Shown here: piece after piece, positions 52,026-62,665 of the stretch
How the letters are laid out: each line of letters opens with the position of its first letter
How positions within the stretch are numbered: position 1 is the stretch's first letter
From: an uncultured Paracoccaceae bacterium
Lineage (GTDB): Bacteria; Pseudomonadota; Alphaproteobacteria; Rhodobacterales; Rhodobacteraceae
Assembly: GCA_947500005.1 (NCBI GenBank)
Contig: CANMQJ010000008.1
Span: 124,001-188,000, forward strand
DNA: 64,000 nt
Direction of reading: 5' to 3'
Notes under the pieces: generated by a model
The model's database searches: none
Told to the model about the DNA's origin: nothing
Seen by the model: the letters and a program-made list of their open reading frames with translations, nothing else
Made by a program: the position numbers and the translations under genes

Positions 52026-52886
52026 ATGGCGACAATCGCTTACGAGAAGGATGGCCGGATCGCACGGATCACGCTGAACCGGCCGGAGGTGATGAACGCG
52101 ATCAACGACGAGCTGCCGGTGGACCTGGCCGAGGCGGTGGCGCGCGCGGATGCCGATCCGGGCGTGCATGTGATGGTTCTGTCCGGTCGGGGCGAGGCGT
52201 TCTGCGCCGGCTATGACCTGACTTTCTACGCCGAGGCGAACGGGTCGAACAACGTCACGCAGGAGATGCCCTGGGACCCGATCAAGGATTACCGGTTCAT
52301 GTGGGCCAACACGCAGCATTTCATGGCGCTGTGGCGGGCAATGAAGCCGGTGATCTGCAAGGTGCATGGCCATGCCGTGGCCGGCGGGTCGGACATCGCG
52401 CTGTGTTCGGACATGATCATCATGGGGGAGAATGCGCGGATCGGCTACATGCCGACGCGGGTCTGGGGGTGTCCCACCACCGCGATGTGGGTCTACCGGA
52501 TGGGCCCGGAGCGGGCCAAGCGGATGCTGTTCACCGGCGACAAGATCACCGGGCGCGAGGCGGCCGAGATGGGGCTTGTCCTGAAAGCCGTGCCCGAGAC
52601 GGAGTTGGACGACGCGGTCGAGGAGATGGCGGCGCGGATGGCGAGCGTGCCCATCAACCAGCTGGCCATGCAGAAGCTGGTCATCAACAACGCGATGGAG
52701 CAGATGGGCCTGATGCAGACACAGCGGCTGGCCACCATATTCGACGGGATCACGCGGCATTCGCCGGAGGGGCTGAACTTCAAGGCCTTCGCGGAGCAGA
52801 GCGGGTGGAAACAGGCGGTGAACGAGCGCGATGAGGGAACATGGGACTGGACCGCGAACGCGCCCTTGCCGAAATCGAACCGGTAA
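52026..52886 (+). CDS. Enoyl-CoA hydratase/isomerase family protein
   Basis: A 286-residue crotonase-fold enzyme. The N-terminal ITLNRPEVMNAIND and the oxyanion-hole motif GRGEAFCAGYDL are present. The second oxyanion element is GHAVAGGSDIALCSD. The catalytic glutamate position seen in classical hydratases is not clearly conserved, so it may be an isomerase, hydrolase or other crotonase. The ATG at 52026 has GGGAGGAAGAC upstream. It is divergent from the racemase-like gene. Confidence 0.9.
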   Translation: MATIAYEKDGRIARITLNRPEVMNAINDELPVDLAEAVARADADPGVHVMVLSGRGEAFCAGYDLTFYAEANGSNNVTQEMPWDPIKDYRFMWANTQHFMALWRAMKPVICKVHGHAVAGGSDIALCSDMIIMGENARIGYMPTRVWGCPTTAMWVYRMGPERAKRMLFTGDKITGREAAEMGLVLKAVPETELDDAVEEMAARMASVPINQLAMQKLVINNAMEQMGLMQTQRLATIFDGITRHSPEGLNFKAFAEQSGWKQAVNERDEGTWDWTANAPLPKSNR

Positions 52887-52969
52887 GGCAGGCGCGCGAC
52901 AGAGTTGCCATGACGGCAGGCGGACCTTAGCGTCGGGGGAACAGGGTTTTTCCACGCGGGGGACACAGG

Positions 52970-54262
52970 GTGCGCATCTCGATCCTGGTCGCGATTTTCC
53001 TGGGCGCCGCGCTGCTCGTGCTGGCGCTGCTGCGGCTGCATCCGCCCGACCGGCTGACCATCGCCGCAGGGCCCGAGAATGGCGCCTATGCCGCCATCGC
53101 GCAGCGCTATCGCGAGATCCTGGCGCGGGACGGCATCACGCTCGAGATCGTGCCCACGGCGGGATCGGTCGAGAATGCCCGGCTGATCGCCTCGCGCGCG
53201 GTCGATGTCGCGCTGCTTCAGGGCGGGATCGACGTTCCCGAGCCCGGCGCCGAGGCGATCGGCGCCGTGTTCTTCGAGCCGCTGGTCTTCCTGGTGCGCG
53301 CGGGGGCAGAGATTTCGGGCAACCCGGCGCTCTGGTCGGGGTTGCGCATCAATAGCGGGCAGGAGGGGTCGGGCACTGCTGCGGCCTTTCGCGACCTCGA
53401 GGCGGCGGTGGGACTGCCGCCCGACCGGAACACGCATCTGTCGGTGAGCTATGCCGAGTCCATCGCGGCATTGCTGCGGGGGGAAATCGACATCGCGGTT
53501 TTCGTGGCGCCCATCGATGCGCCCTACCTGGTCGCGGCCTACGGAGATGAGCGGCTGCACTTCCTGCGACTTGTCCATACCGAGGCGATTTCGCGCCGCA
53601 TGGTCTATGCCGATACGGTGACGGTCCCGGCGGGGGCGATTTCGCTGGACCCGGTGCTGCCGATCGGGGCCTTCTCGCTGGTGGCCCTCAAGGCGCGGCT
53701 CGCCGTCGTTCCCGACCTGCACCCGGCGCTGGTGAACCGGCTGACCATGGCGGCGATGGAACTGCATCGCGAGCGCGGGATCATTACCGAGCATCAGACC
53801 TTTCCCTCGGTCGAGGGGGCGCGGCTGCCGGTCAACAACGCCGCCCGACAACTGATCGTCGAGGGGCCGTCGACCTGGCATGACTGGCTGCCCTACTGGA
53901 TCGCGGCGCAGATCAACCGCGTGCTGCTGCTGCTGTTGCCTTTCGTCTTCATCGTGTTGCCGCTGTTGCAGGCGCTGCCCGGGATCTATGCCTTCTTCAT
54001 GCGCTGGCGGGTCTGGCAATATTATCCCGAACTGGGTCGGATCGAGGAGGAACTGGCCGCGCGGCCCGAGGGCGCGGCGCTGGACCAGTTGCAGGCACGG
54101 CTAGAGGCGGTGGAGGCGCGTCTGGCCGGGATGCGCCTGCCGGTGGCCTATCGGCAGGGGCAATACGACACGCGGCTGCATATCGACCTTATTCACAAGC
54201 GCATCGAGGCGTTGCGCGACGACTGGGAAGAGGCGCGGGGTCCGGTCAGTAACGAGCCTTGA
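52970..54262 (+). CDS. Membrane-tethered TAXI-family TRAP solute-binding protein
   Basis: A 430-residue protein with a GTG start. An N-terminal membrane anchor (residues 4-22) is followed by a TAXI-type binding domain (IAAGPENGAYAAIAQRYREIL, then LIASRAVDVALLQGGI). A C-terminal membrane segment follows near residues 315-345 (VLLLLLPFVFIVLPLLQ), then a short coiled-coil (ALDQLQARLEAVEARLAGM). No TRAP permease is adjacent. Binding domain, membrane segment and coiled coil in one chain suggest sensing or tethering rather than soluble uptake. It overlaps the convergent EamA gene by 17 bases. Confidence 0.85.
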   Translation: MRISILVAIFLGAALLVLALLRLHPPDRLTIAAGPENGAYAAIAQRYREILARDGITLEIVPTAGSVENARLIASRAVDVALLQGGIDVPEPGAEAIGAVFFEPLVFLVRAGAEISGNPALWSGLRINSGQEGSGTAAAFRDLEAAVGLPPDRNTHLSVSYAESIAALLRGEIDIAVFVAPIDAPYLVAAYGDERLHFLRLVHTEAISRRMVYADTVTVPAGAISLDPVLPIGAFSLVALKARLAVVPDLHPALVNRLTMAAMELHRERGIITEHQTFPSVEGARLPVNNAARQLIVEGPSTWHDWLPYWIAAQINRVLLLLLPFVFIVLPLLQALPGIYAFFMRWRVWQYYPELGRIEEELAARPEGAALDQLQARLEAVEARLAGMRLPVAYRQGQYDTRLHIDLIHKRIEALRDDWEEARGPVSNEP

Positions 54263-55229
54263 TCCCCGCGGCGCGGGCGATGCGGCGGGCTTTCTGCTGT
54301 TCGCGCAGGAAGACGAAAAGCCCGGCACCGGCAATCAGCGCCATACCGATCCAGACCTCCCAGTCGGGCAGTTCCGACCAGATCGCCCAGCCCCAGAACA
54401 CCGCGAGCGGCAGGCCCACGTATTCGAAGGGCGCGGCGGTGGCTGCGTCGGCCAGGCGGTAGCCCTGGCTGAGGCAATAGCCGACGATGGCCGAGTTGAC
54501 GCCGAGCCCGATCAGGTAGGGCCAGTCTGCGTCAGCAGGCCATGTCCAGGCGCGCAGCAGGAAGATCACGCTCTGGTTCTCGGCCCCTTCGGCAAAGCGG
54601 CCATCGCCCGCGACGAGGTAGAAGGCCAGAGAGACGAGGAGAAAGCTGCCCTGGATATAGACCGAGAGCGCCGAGGCCTGGGTGGTCGCGCCCAGCTTGC
54701 GCGTCATCAACTGGTTGAGCGCGTAGAAGAGCGCCGCGAGCATCGGCAGCAGCAGGACGATGCGGCTGACCTCCAGCGTCTCGCCGCCTTCCCAGGGTCG
54801 CTGCATGATCAGCGCGCCGGCAAAGCCCACCACCACCGCGCCGATCCGCAGGGGGCCCACCTTTTCGCCCAGGATCGGAATGGACAGGAGCGTGATGAAG
54901 AGCGGGGCCACGAAGAACAGCGCCGTCGCCTCGGCCAGGGGCAGGACCGCGAGGGCGGCGAAATAGGTCATGTTGGCGATCACCACCAGCAGCCCGCGCA
55001 GGAAATGCAGCCCCGGCTGCCGGGTGCGCAGGATGGACCAGCCGCCCTCGAACTGGACCATGGCCAGAGAGAAGAGAATGCCGATCCCCGAGCGCAGAAA
55101 GACCAGTTGGTGCAGGGGATAGCCGCCCGACAGCTCCTTGATCAGCATGTCGTTGGCCGAGATGGCGGTAACGCCGATGATGATGAAGACGATGCCGGCA
55201 CCGGGCCGGTTCAACGCGCTTGTCGTCAT
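54246..55229 (-). CDS. EamA/DMT-family transporter
   Basis: A 327-residue membrane protein with ten predicted segments in two EamA repeats (GIVFIIIGVTAISANDMLIK... and WPYLIGLGVNSAIVGYCLSQ...; both quoted in part). The segment PLAEATALFFVAPLFITLLS is typical. EamA proteins export amino acids, S-adenosylmethionine or other metabolites. The ATG at 55229 was chosen; the frame from 55400 reads antisense to the next gene's leader and has no membrane character. Substrate unknown. Confidence 0.88.
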   Translation of the reverse strand: MTTSALNRPGAGIVFIIIGVTAISANDMLIKELSGGYPLHQLVFLRSGIGILFSLAMVQFEGGWSILRTRQPGLHFLRGLLVVIANMTYFAALAVLPLAEATALFFVAPLFITLLSIPILGEKVGPLRIGAVVVGFAGALIMQRPWEGGETLEVSRIVLLLPMLAALFYALNQLMTRKLGATTQASALSVYIQGSFLLVSLAFYLVAGDGRFAEGAENQSVIFLLRAWTWPADADWPYLIGLGVNSAIVGYCLSQGYRLADAATAAPFEYVGLPLAVFWGWAIWSELPDWEVWIGMALIAGAGLFVFLREQQKARRIARAAGIKARY

Positions 55230-55392
55230 GTCGTTATTCCCTGGGGCAAGCAGGATCGCGGCCCGGACCGGGCCTATCGCTATCACAAAGGGCAGTCCTG
55301 TCCATGTCTCATTTGCCCACTGCCATGTTGCGGAGCGCGGGAGGCCGTGGCACCAATGGCGCGAGCCTTTGGTGTCGAGGAGGAACCCGGCC

Positions 55393-55923
55393 ATGCACAT
55401 GAGCGATGAAAGAGAGATCGCAGCGCCCCGCGAAACCGTCTATGCCGCCCTGCTCGATCCCGATGTGCTGAAGGCCTGCGTGCCCGGCGCGCAGGAGGTC
55501 GCCGGCAACCCGCAGGACGGGTATGACGCCGTGGTCACGCAGAAGGTCGGCCCCGTCAAGGCGACTTTCAAGGGGACGGTGACCATGTCGGACATGGTCG
55601 AGAACGAGAAGCTGACCATCGCCGGGGAAGGCAAGGGCGGCGCCGCGGGCTTTGCCAAGGGCGGCGCGCAGGTCACACTGGCGGAGACCGAGAGCGGCGG
55701 CACGCTGCTGTCCTACGAGGTCGATGCCAAGGTGGGCGGCAAGCTTGCGCAGCTGGGCAGCCGGCTGATTGACGGCTTCGCCAAGAAGATGGCCGACCAG
55801 TTCTTCCAGAACCTGCAGGAACGGATCGAGGGCCCGGCCGACGAGGGCCCGGACGAGGCCGGCGAAGCACCGGCTGCGGCGGAGAAGAAGGGCTGGTTCG
55901 GGCGTCGCACGGGCAAGGCGTGA
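55393..55923 (+). CDS. CoxG-like SRPBCC-domain protein
   Basis: A 176-residue protein. The CoxG/SRPBCC fold starts near residue 8 ([24 protein letters not shown]) and includes [17 protein letters not shown]. The C-terminus is acidic-then-basic and lacks a membrane segment. CoxG is encoded with carbon monoxide dehydrogenase in some bacteria, and relatives recruit the enzyme to the membrane. No coxMSL genes are in the window. The ATG at 55393 follows GAGGAGGAA; ATG 55399 is close by. An ABC exporter follows with almost no gap. Confidence 0.85.
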   Translation: MHMSDEREIAAPRETVYAALLDPDVLKACVPGAQEVAGNPQDGYDAVVTQKVGPVKATFKGTVTMSDMVENEKLTIAGEGKGGAAGFAKGGAQVTLAETESGGTLLSYEVDAKVGGKLAQLGSRLIDGFAKKMADQFFQNLQERIEGPADEGPDEAGEAPAAAEKKGWFGRRTGKA

Positions 55924-55931
55924 CGCGCGGG

Positions 55932-56854
<923 letters not shown>

Positions 56855-56858
<4 letters not shown>

Positions 56859-57616
56859 ACTGGTCCGCGATCGGCGCCATATACCGATTTGAGATGTCGC
56901 GCTTCTTTCGCACGCTGACGCAGAGTTTCATCTCGCCGGTGCTGTCCACGTCGCTGTACTTCGTGGTCTTCGGCACCGCCATCGGCAGCCGCATCCAGGA
57001 GGTCGAGGGCGTGTCCTATGGCGCGTTCATCGTGCCGGGGCTGATCATGCTGTCGGTGGTGATGCTGGCCATCTCCAACGCCTCGTTCGGGATCTATTTC
57101 CCGAAATTCATCGGCACGATCTACGAGCTGCTCTCGGCGCCGGTGAATTTCATCGAGATCGTGGTGGGCTACGTTGGCGCGGCGGCGACCAAGTCGCTGT
57201 TCGTGGGGGTGGTGATCCTGATCACGGCCAGCTTCTTCGTCGAGTTGAGGATCGAGCATCCGCTGGCCATGGTGGCCTTTCTCGTGCTGACCTGCCTGAG
57301 CTTCTCGCTGCTGGGGTTCATCGTCGGCATCTGGGCCAGCAATTTCGAACAGATGTCGCTGATCCCGCAGCTGGTGGTGACGCCGCTGATCTTCCTGGGC
57401 GGGACGTTTTATTCAATCTCGATGCTGCCGCCGGTTTGGCAGACGATCACGCTGTTCAATCCTGTGGTCTACCTGATCTCGGGTTTTCGCTGGTCGTTCT
57501 ACGGGATGGCGGATGTGCCCATTCTGGCGAGCCTTGCGGCCATTGTCGGGTTCACCGGTTTGTGCCTTGCGGTGATCTGGTGGATCTTTCGCACCGGCTG
57601 GCGCATCCGGAGTTGA
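56855..57616 (+). CDS. ABC-2 type transporter permease
   Basis: A 253-residue membrane subunit with about six segments. The ABC-2 signature is visible as [20 protein letters not shown] (residues 28-47) and the late [17 protein letters not shown]. It resembles YadH. With the ATPase it would export a drug, polysaccharide or lipid. It overlaps the ATPase gene by ATGA. A 110-base gap precedes the S49 peptidase. Confidence 0.92.
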
Positions 57617-57726
57617 GCGCGGCGGCGTGGCATTTGCGCCCCCGCGCGAAACGAATCCGGGTTCCGCGACGTTTCCCGCTGCCCGGTGTCTTGTTAACCG
57701 GCTGACGGCATTCTACATCGGGCTTC

Positions 57727-58524
57727 ATGAAACTGCGGTTGCCCTTCATCAAAAATCCGCCCCTTGTCTCGATCGTCCGGCTCTCGGGCGCAATCGGCAT
57801 GGCCGGGCGCGGCTCGATCAGCGATGCCACGTTGCGGCCCCTGCTGGAAAAGGCGTTTCGCCGGGGCAAGCCCGCGGCCGTGGCGCTGGAGATCAACTCT
57901 CCGGGCGGCTCCCCGGTGCAAAGCTCGCTGATCGGCGCGCGCATCCGGCGGCTGGCCGAGGAGACCGAGGTTCCGGTCTATGCCTTCGTCGAGGATGTCG
58001 CTGCCTCGGGCGGGTATTGGCTGGCGGCGGCGGCGGACGAGATCTGGGCCGATGACAGCTCGGTCCTGGGGTCGATCGGGGTGATCTCGGCGGGGTTCGG
58101 GGCACATGTCTTCCTCGCCCGGCAGGGCGTGGAGCGACGCATCCATACCGCAGGCAAGTCCAAGTCTTTCATGGACCCGTTCACGCCCGAGAAGAAGGAA
58201 GACGTGGCGCGGCTGGAGCGGCTGCTGGAGGATATCCACGCCAATTTCATCACCCATGTGAAGGATCGCCGGGGCGACAAGCTCTCGACCGAGGAAGAGC
58301 TGTTCACCGGCGAGATCTGGCTGGCCCGGCGCGCCGCTGAACTGGGCCTGATCGAGGGCGTGGGGCATCTGAAGCCCAAGATGCAGGAACGGTTCGGCGA
58401 CAAGGTGCAATTCCGCCGCTATAGCGTGCGCCGCCCCTTCTGGTCGCGCTTCGGCGCGGAGGTGACGCAGGACGTCCTGGCCGGGATCGAGGAGCGGGCG
58501 AGCTTCGCGCGTTTCGGGCTCTGA
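57727..58524 (+). CDS. S49-family serine peptidase (SppA-like)
   Basis: A 265-residue short SppA homologue. Catalytic elements are INSPGGS, the nucleophile Ser in EDVAASGGYWLA and the Lys-region downstream of SIGVISAGFG. It lacks an obvious signal peptide or membrane anchor. Such proteins degrade cleaved signal peptides at the membrane. A 56-residue zinc-ribbon gene follows one base after its stop. Confidence 0.92.
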   Translation: MKLRLPFIKNPPLVSIVRLSGAIGMAGRGSISDATLRPLLEKAFRRGKPAAVALEINSPGGSPVQSSLIGARIRRLAEETEVPVYAFVEDVAASGGYWLAAAADEIWADDSSVLGSIGVISAGFGAHVFLARQGVERRIHTAGKSKSFMDPFTPEKKEDVARLERLLEDIHANFITHVKDRRGDKLSTEEELFTGEIWLARRAAELGLIEGVGHLKPKMQERFGDKVQFRRYSVRRPFWSRFGAEVTQDVLAGIEERASFARFGL

Positions 58525-58525
58525 C

Positions 58526-58696
58526 GTGATCCTCAAGATCGTCTCTCTCTTCCTCGTGGTCATGGCCGTTCTGGCGATCTTCGGCAAGCTCCGCTTTCCA
58601 GGGCAGAAACGGCTGGCCTCGGCGCGCTGCCCGCGCTGCGGGCGGTTCCGCATCGGCAAGGGCCCGTGTGCCTGTGGACATGGAGGTCGCAAATGA
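58526..58696 (+). CDS. Small membrane-anchored zinc-ribbon protein
   Basis: A 56-residue protein with a GTG start one base after the S49 peptidase stop. Residues 2-20 are a hydrophobic anchor (ILKIVSLFLVVMAVLAIFG). Residues 35-50 hold CPRCGRF ... CAC, a four-cysteine zinc-ribbon-like set. Its stop overlaps the next ATG (ATGA), so it is sandwiched in a three-gene operon. I do not know its function; a role with the peptidase or exchanger is inference. Confidence 0.75.
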   Translation: MILKIVSLFLVVMAVLAIFGKLRFPGQKRLASARCPRCGRFRIGKGPCACGHGGRK

Positions 58697-59652
58697 CGCC
58701 ATGGCTTCTCTCGGGTCTCGGGCTGGTCGTCCTGCTTCTGGCGGGCGACGCGCTGGTACGAGGCGCGGTGAACCTGAGCCTTAGGCTGGGCGTGCCCGCG
58801 TTGATCGTCAGCCTGACCATCGTGGCCTTTGGCACCTCGGCGCCCGAGTTGCTTATCGCGATAAAGGCGGTGCAGGAGAACGCGCCGGGCATCGCGCTTG
58901 GCAACGTGGTCGGATCGAACACGGCCAATATCCTGTTGGTGCTGGGGGTTCCGGCGATCCTGTCCAGGCTGCACACCAGCGAATGCGACACGCGCAAGAC
59001 CTACGTCTTCATGTTGCTGGCCTCGGTGCTGTTCATCGCGCTGGCCTTCACCGGATCTTTCACCTGGGTGAGCGGGCTGATCCTGCTGGGCGCGCTTGGC
59101 CTGGTGCTGCTGGATGCCTTTCGCGAGGCCAAGGCCCATCGCAAGGCCGGCAAGGAGGCCGAGGCCGATATCGACATCGAAGAACTTGAGGGTGCAGACC
59201 CGGACATGCCCTGGTGGCGGATCGGGGTCTACCTGGTGCTGGGCCTCGTCGGCCTGCCGATGGGGGCGCATCTGCTGGTAGAGAACGCCACGATCATCGC
59301 GCTGACCTATGGCGTGAGCGAGACGGTGATCGGCCTGACACTGGTGGCGGTGGGCACCTCGCTGCCGGAACTGGCGACGACGGTGATGGCCGCGCTGCGG
59401 CGGCAGGCGGATGTCGCGCTGGGCAACGTGATCGGGTCGAACATGTTCAACCTTCTGGCCATCGTGGGCATCGCGACCTTCGTGGGCGAGATCCCGGTCG
59501 ATCCCGAATTCCTGCGCTTCGATCTTTGGGTGATGCTGGCGGCCTCGGTCCTGATCATTCCCTTCGTCTTTTTCAAGCAGGATATCGGACGCGTCTGGGG
59601 CGCGGCCTTGACCACGCTTTACGTGATCTATGTGGTGGTCCTCCTGTTCTGA
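58693..59652 (+). CDS. CaCA-family cation exchanger (second copy)
   Basis: A 319-residue exchanger related to the one at 42786. Both alpha-repeats are present: AFGTSAPELLIAIKA with GNVVGSNTANILLVLG, and AVGTSLPELATTVMAAL with GNVIGSNMFNLLAIVG. An acidic loop (EADIDIEELEGADPD) lies in the middle cytoplasmic region. The ATG at 58693 was chosen, overlapping the zinc-ribbon stop; a frame from 58666 is longer but in the wrong context. A role in Ca2+ or Na+ homeostasis is likely. Confidence 0.92.
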   Translation: MTPWLLSGLGLVVLLLAGDALVRGAVNLSLRLGVPALIVSLTIVAFGTSAPELLIAIKAVQENAPGIALGNVVGSNTANILLVLGVPAILSRLHTSECDTRKTYVFMLLASVLFIALAFTGSFTWVSGLILLGALGLVLLDAFREAKAHRKAGKEAEADIDIEELEGADPDMPWWRIGVYLVLGLVGLPMGAHLLVENATIIALTYGVSETVIGLTLVAVGTSLPELATTVMAALRRQADVALGNVIGSNMFNLLAIVGIATFVGEIPVDPEFLRFDLWVMLAASVLIIPFVFFKQDIGRVWGAALTTLYVIYVVVLLF

Positions 59653-59673
59653 TCCTCAACCGGAGACTTCCGC

Positions 59674-60453
59674 ATGACCCGAGCCCTCGTGACCGGCGCC
59701 GGCATCCGTCTTGGCCGCGCCATGGCGCTGTACCTTGCCCGGAGAGGGCTGGATGTGGCGGTGCATTACGCCAGTTCCGAGGGGCCGGCGCAGGAGGTGG
59801 TCGACGAGATCCGAGCAATGGGGCGCAAGGCCTGCGCGGTCCGCGCCGACCTGCTGGACGAGACCGAGACGCAAGACCTGCTTCCGGCTGCGGCCAGGGC
59901 GTTGGGCGGGCCGATCACGCATCTGGTCAACAATGCCTCGATCTTCGAATACGATACGGTCGAAAGCGCCACGCGCGAAAGCTGGGACCGGCACATGGAA
60001 AGCAACCTGCGCGCGCCCTTCGTGCTGACGCAGGCGATGGCGGCGCAGGGGCTGGAAGCGGCCGAGGACGAGAATGGCGAGCCGATCGCGGTCGGGCTGA
60101 TCGTCAACATGATCGACATGCGCGTGCGCAAGCTGACCCCGGAATTCATGACTTATACATTGGCCAAGATGGGACTGTGGACGCTGACCCGCACGGCGGC
60201 ACAGGCGTTGACGCCGGCCATTCGCGTGAACGGGATCGGGCCGGGACCGACCTTGAAGGGGCACCGCCAATCCGAGGCGCATTTCGCGGCGCAGCGGGCG
60301 CAGACCATCTCGGGGCGGGGGGCGAACCCGTCCGATATCACTGCCGCTTTGGGCTATTTCATGGATGCCCCTGCGGTAACCGGGCAGTTGCTTTGCGTTG
60401 ACGGCGGGCAGCATCTGGCATGGCGTACACCCGATGTTCTGGGGCCGGAATAG
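59674..60453 (+). CDS. Short-chain dehydrogenase/reductase
   Basis: A 259-residue classical SDR. The cofactor motif reads GAGIRLG (slightly unlike TGxxxGxG), followed by NNAS and the catalytic YTLAK pair near residues 166-170. The sequence recalls FolM-type dihydromonapterin reductases and pteridine reductases, which share the GIRLG-like turn and HYASS (NADPH-preferring) segment. No other folate gene is adjacent in this window. Confidence 0.87.
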   Translation: MTRALVTGAGIRLGRAMALYLARRGLDVAVHYASSEGPAQEVVDEIRAMGRKACAVRADLLDETETQDLLPAAARALGGPITHLVNNASIFEYDTVESATRESWDRHMESNLRAPFVLTQAMAAQGLEAAEDENGEPIAVGLIVNMIDMRVRKLTPEFMTYTLAKMGLWTLTRTAAQALTPAIRVNGIGPGPTLKGHRQSEAHFAAQRAQTISGRGANPSDITAALGYFMDAPAVTGQLLCVDGGQHLAWRTPDVLGPE

Positions 60454-60657
60454 GTAGGGGCCGTGCAAGTTTTGCACCGGTCACATGGCTTTCACGGAAG
60501 CGTTACAAAAACGCCTTTGATTTCATAAACTTGTCCCGAGTTGAAAATAATATCCATTAATACCAGTTGGTTATGGATGTGCTCATTTTTTGTGCAGCTC
60601 GACGAAACCGCGATGGAACAAGGGAAATTCCGGATGCCCGGAAAGTTATCGGCACAG

Positions 60658-60666
60658 TTATCCACA
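60658..60666 (+). promoter_or_regulatory. Consensus DnaA box upstream of uvrC
   Basis: A perfect TTATCCACA lies in the 290-base SDR/uvrC gap, which also contains an AT-rich stretch at about 60515-60600. No second strong box, no dnaA/dnaN and no origin-type gene set are seen, so an origin is unlikely. It may be a chance or regulatory site. A 68-residue frame here (60541-60747) shows no protein-like features. Confidence 0.5.
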
Positions 60667-60743
60667 GAAACCGTGGATTTGTTTACGCTTGAAACCGCCG
60701 CGCCAAGATTGCAGCCGGAGGCGAAGAATCATAGTTCGATGAG

Positions 60744-62615
60744 ATGACCGAGAAAGACGACACGCAAACCGACTCGCGGCCGACCGGCTATGCCTGCATC
60801 CAGAGCTATCTGAGGACGCTGGACGGTTCTCCGGGCGTCTACAGGATGCTGGATGCGCAGGCGCGCGTTCTCTATGTCGGCAAGGCGCGCAACCTGAAGG
60901 CGCGGGTGTCGAACTATGCCCGGCCCGGACACAGCCCCCGGATCGAGCGGATGATCCGCGAGACCGCCTCGATGATGTTCCTGACCACGCGCACCGAGAC
61001 CGAGGCGCTGCTGCTGGAACAGAACCTGATCAAGCAGCTCAAGCCCAAGTACAACGTGCTGCTGCGCGACGACAAAAGTTTTCCCAACATCCTGGTGGCG
61101 AAGGATCATGCCTATCCGCAGATCAAGAAGCATCGCGGCGCGAAGGCCGAGAAGGGGGCCTATTTCGGTCCCTTCGCCAGCGCGGGCGCGGTCAACCGGA
61201 CGCTGAACCAGCTGCAAAAGGCGTTCCTGCTGCGCAACTGCTCGGATTCGATGTTCGACAGCCGGACGCGGCCCTGTCTTCTCTACCAGATCAAGCGGTG
61301 TTCGGGTCCTTGCGTGGGGCATATCTCGAAGGCCGAGTATGCTGAAAGCGTGCGCGATGCCGAACGGTTCCTGTCGGGCCGGTCCACCAAGGTGCAGGAG
61401 GATCTGGCCGCGCAGATGGCGGAGGCGTCCGAGGCGATGGAGTTCGAGCGCGCCGCCGCCCTGCGCGATCGCATCCGCGCACTGACCAACGTGCAGAGCG
61501 CCCAGGGCATCAATCCGCGCGGCGTGGCAGAGGCCGACGTGATCGCGCTGCACATGGAGGGCGGGCAGGCCTGCGTTCAGGTCTTCTTCATCCGGGCGAA
61601 CCAGAACTGGGGCAATCGCGACTTCTATCCGCGCGTCGGGCCGGATGTGGGGCCGGCAGAGGTGATGGAGGCGTTCCTCGGCCAGTTCTATGACAACAAG
61701 GAACCGCCCCGGCAGCTGATCCTGTCGGACGCGATCGAGAATGAAGACCTGATGACGCAGGCGTTGAGCGAGAAGGCGGGCCGCAAGGTCGAGATCCTGG
61801 TGCCTCAGCGGGGCGAGAAGGCCGAGCTGGTCTCGGGCGCGCTGCGCAATGCGCGCGAGGCACTGGGGCGACGAATGGCGGAAAGTGCGACGCAGGCCAA
61901 GCTGCTGCGCGGGCTGGCCGAGGCCTTCGATCTGGACGCGCCGCCCGAGCGGATCGAGGTCTATGACAACTCGCACATCCAGGGCACCAACGCGGTGGGC
62001 GCAATGATCGTCGCGGGGCCGGACGGGTTCATGAAGAGCCAGTACCGCAAGTTCAACATCCGTGGAGAGGACCTGACGCCAGGCGACGATTTCGGGATGA
62101 TGAAGGAGGTGCTGACGCGGCGCTTTACCCGGTTGCAGAAAGAGGATCCCGATCGCGACAAGGGGCTGTGGCCCGACCTGTTGCTGATCGACGGCGGCGC
62201 CGGGCAGGTGAGCGCCGTGGCCGAGATCATGCGCGGCCATGGGGTCGAAGACATCCCCATGGTCGGCGTCGCCAAGGGCATCGACCGCGACCAGGGCAAG
62301 GAGGAATTCCACCGGGTGGGGCAGCGTCCCTTTGCGCTCAAGCGCAACGACCCGGTCCTATATTTCATCCAGCGGCTGCGGGACGAGGCGCACCGGTTCG
62401 CCATCGGTACGCATCGGGCCAAGCGGGCCAAGGCGGTTTCGGCCAACCCGCTGGACGACATCCCCGGCGTCGGCGCCTCGCGCAAACGCGCGCTGCTGGC
62501 ACATTTCGGCAGCGCCAAGGCGGTGAGCCGGGCGAACCTGGCCGATCTCAAGGCGGTCGAGGGGATCTCGGCCGGGTTGGCCCAGAAGGTTTACGATTTT
62601 TTCCACGAACGCTGA
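60744..62615 (+). CDS. uvrC: UvrABC system protein C (excinuclease subunit)
   Basis: A 623-residue nucleotide-excision-repair nuclease that makes the 3' and 5' incisions. The N-terminal GIY-YIG domain (PGVYRMLDA ... [15 protein letters not shown]), a UVR domain ([16 protein letters not shown]), the RNase H-like C-terminal endonuclease ([24 protein letters not shown]) and two helix-hairpin-helix repeats at the end ([19 protein letters not shown]) are all present. The arrangement with pgsA close downstream is common in alphaproteobacteria. Confidence 0.97.
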   Translation: MTEKDDTQTDSRPTGYACIQSYLRTLDGSPGVYRMLDAQARVLYVGKARNLKARVSNYARPGHSPRIERMIRETASMMFLTTRTETEALLLEQNLIKQLKPKYNVLLRDDKSFPNILVAKDHAYPQIKKHRGAKAEKGAYFGPFASAGAVNRTLNQLQKAFLLRNCSDSMFDSRTRPCLLYQIKRCSGPCVGHISKAEYAESVRDAERFLSGRSTKVQEDLAAQMAEASEAMEFERAAALRDRIRALTNVQSAQGINPRGVAEADVIALHMEGGQACVQVFFIRANQNWGNRDFYPRVGPDVGPAEVMEAFLGQFYDNKEPPRQLILSDAIENEDLMTQALSEKAGRKVEILVPQRGEKAELVSGALRNAREALGRRMAESATQAKLLRGLAEAFDLDAPPERIEVYDNSHIQGTNAVGAMIVAGPDGFMKSQYRKFNIRGEDLTPGDDFGMMKEVLTRRFTRLQKEDPDRDKGLWPDLLLIDGGAGQVSAVAEIMRGHGVEDIPMVGVAKGIDRDQGKEEFHRVGQRPFALKRNDPVLYFIQRLRDEAHRFAIGTHRAKRAKAVSANPLDDIPGVGASRKRALLAHFGSAKAVSRANLADLKAVEGISAGLAQKVYDFFHER

Positions 62616-62665
62616 CTTGCCATTCCTGCGCCGCTGGGCTTGGCTGCGCGGCAGGAGGATTTCGA

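Noticed and set aside
60541..60747. 68-residue open frame upstream of uvrC
   Set aside because: No ribosome site or domain, it lies in AT-rich regulatory DNA and overlaps the uvrC start.
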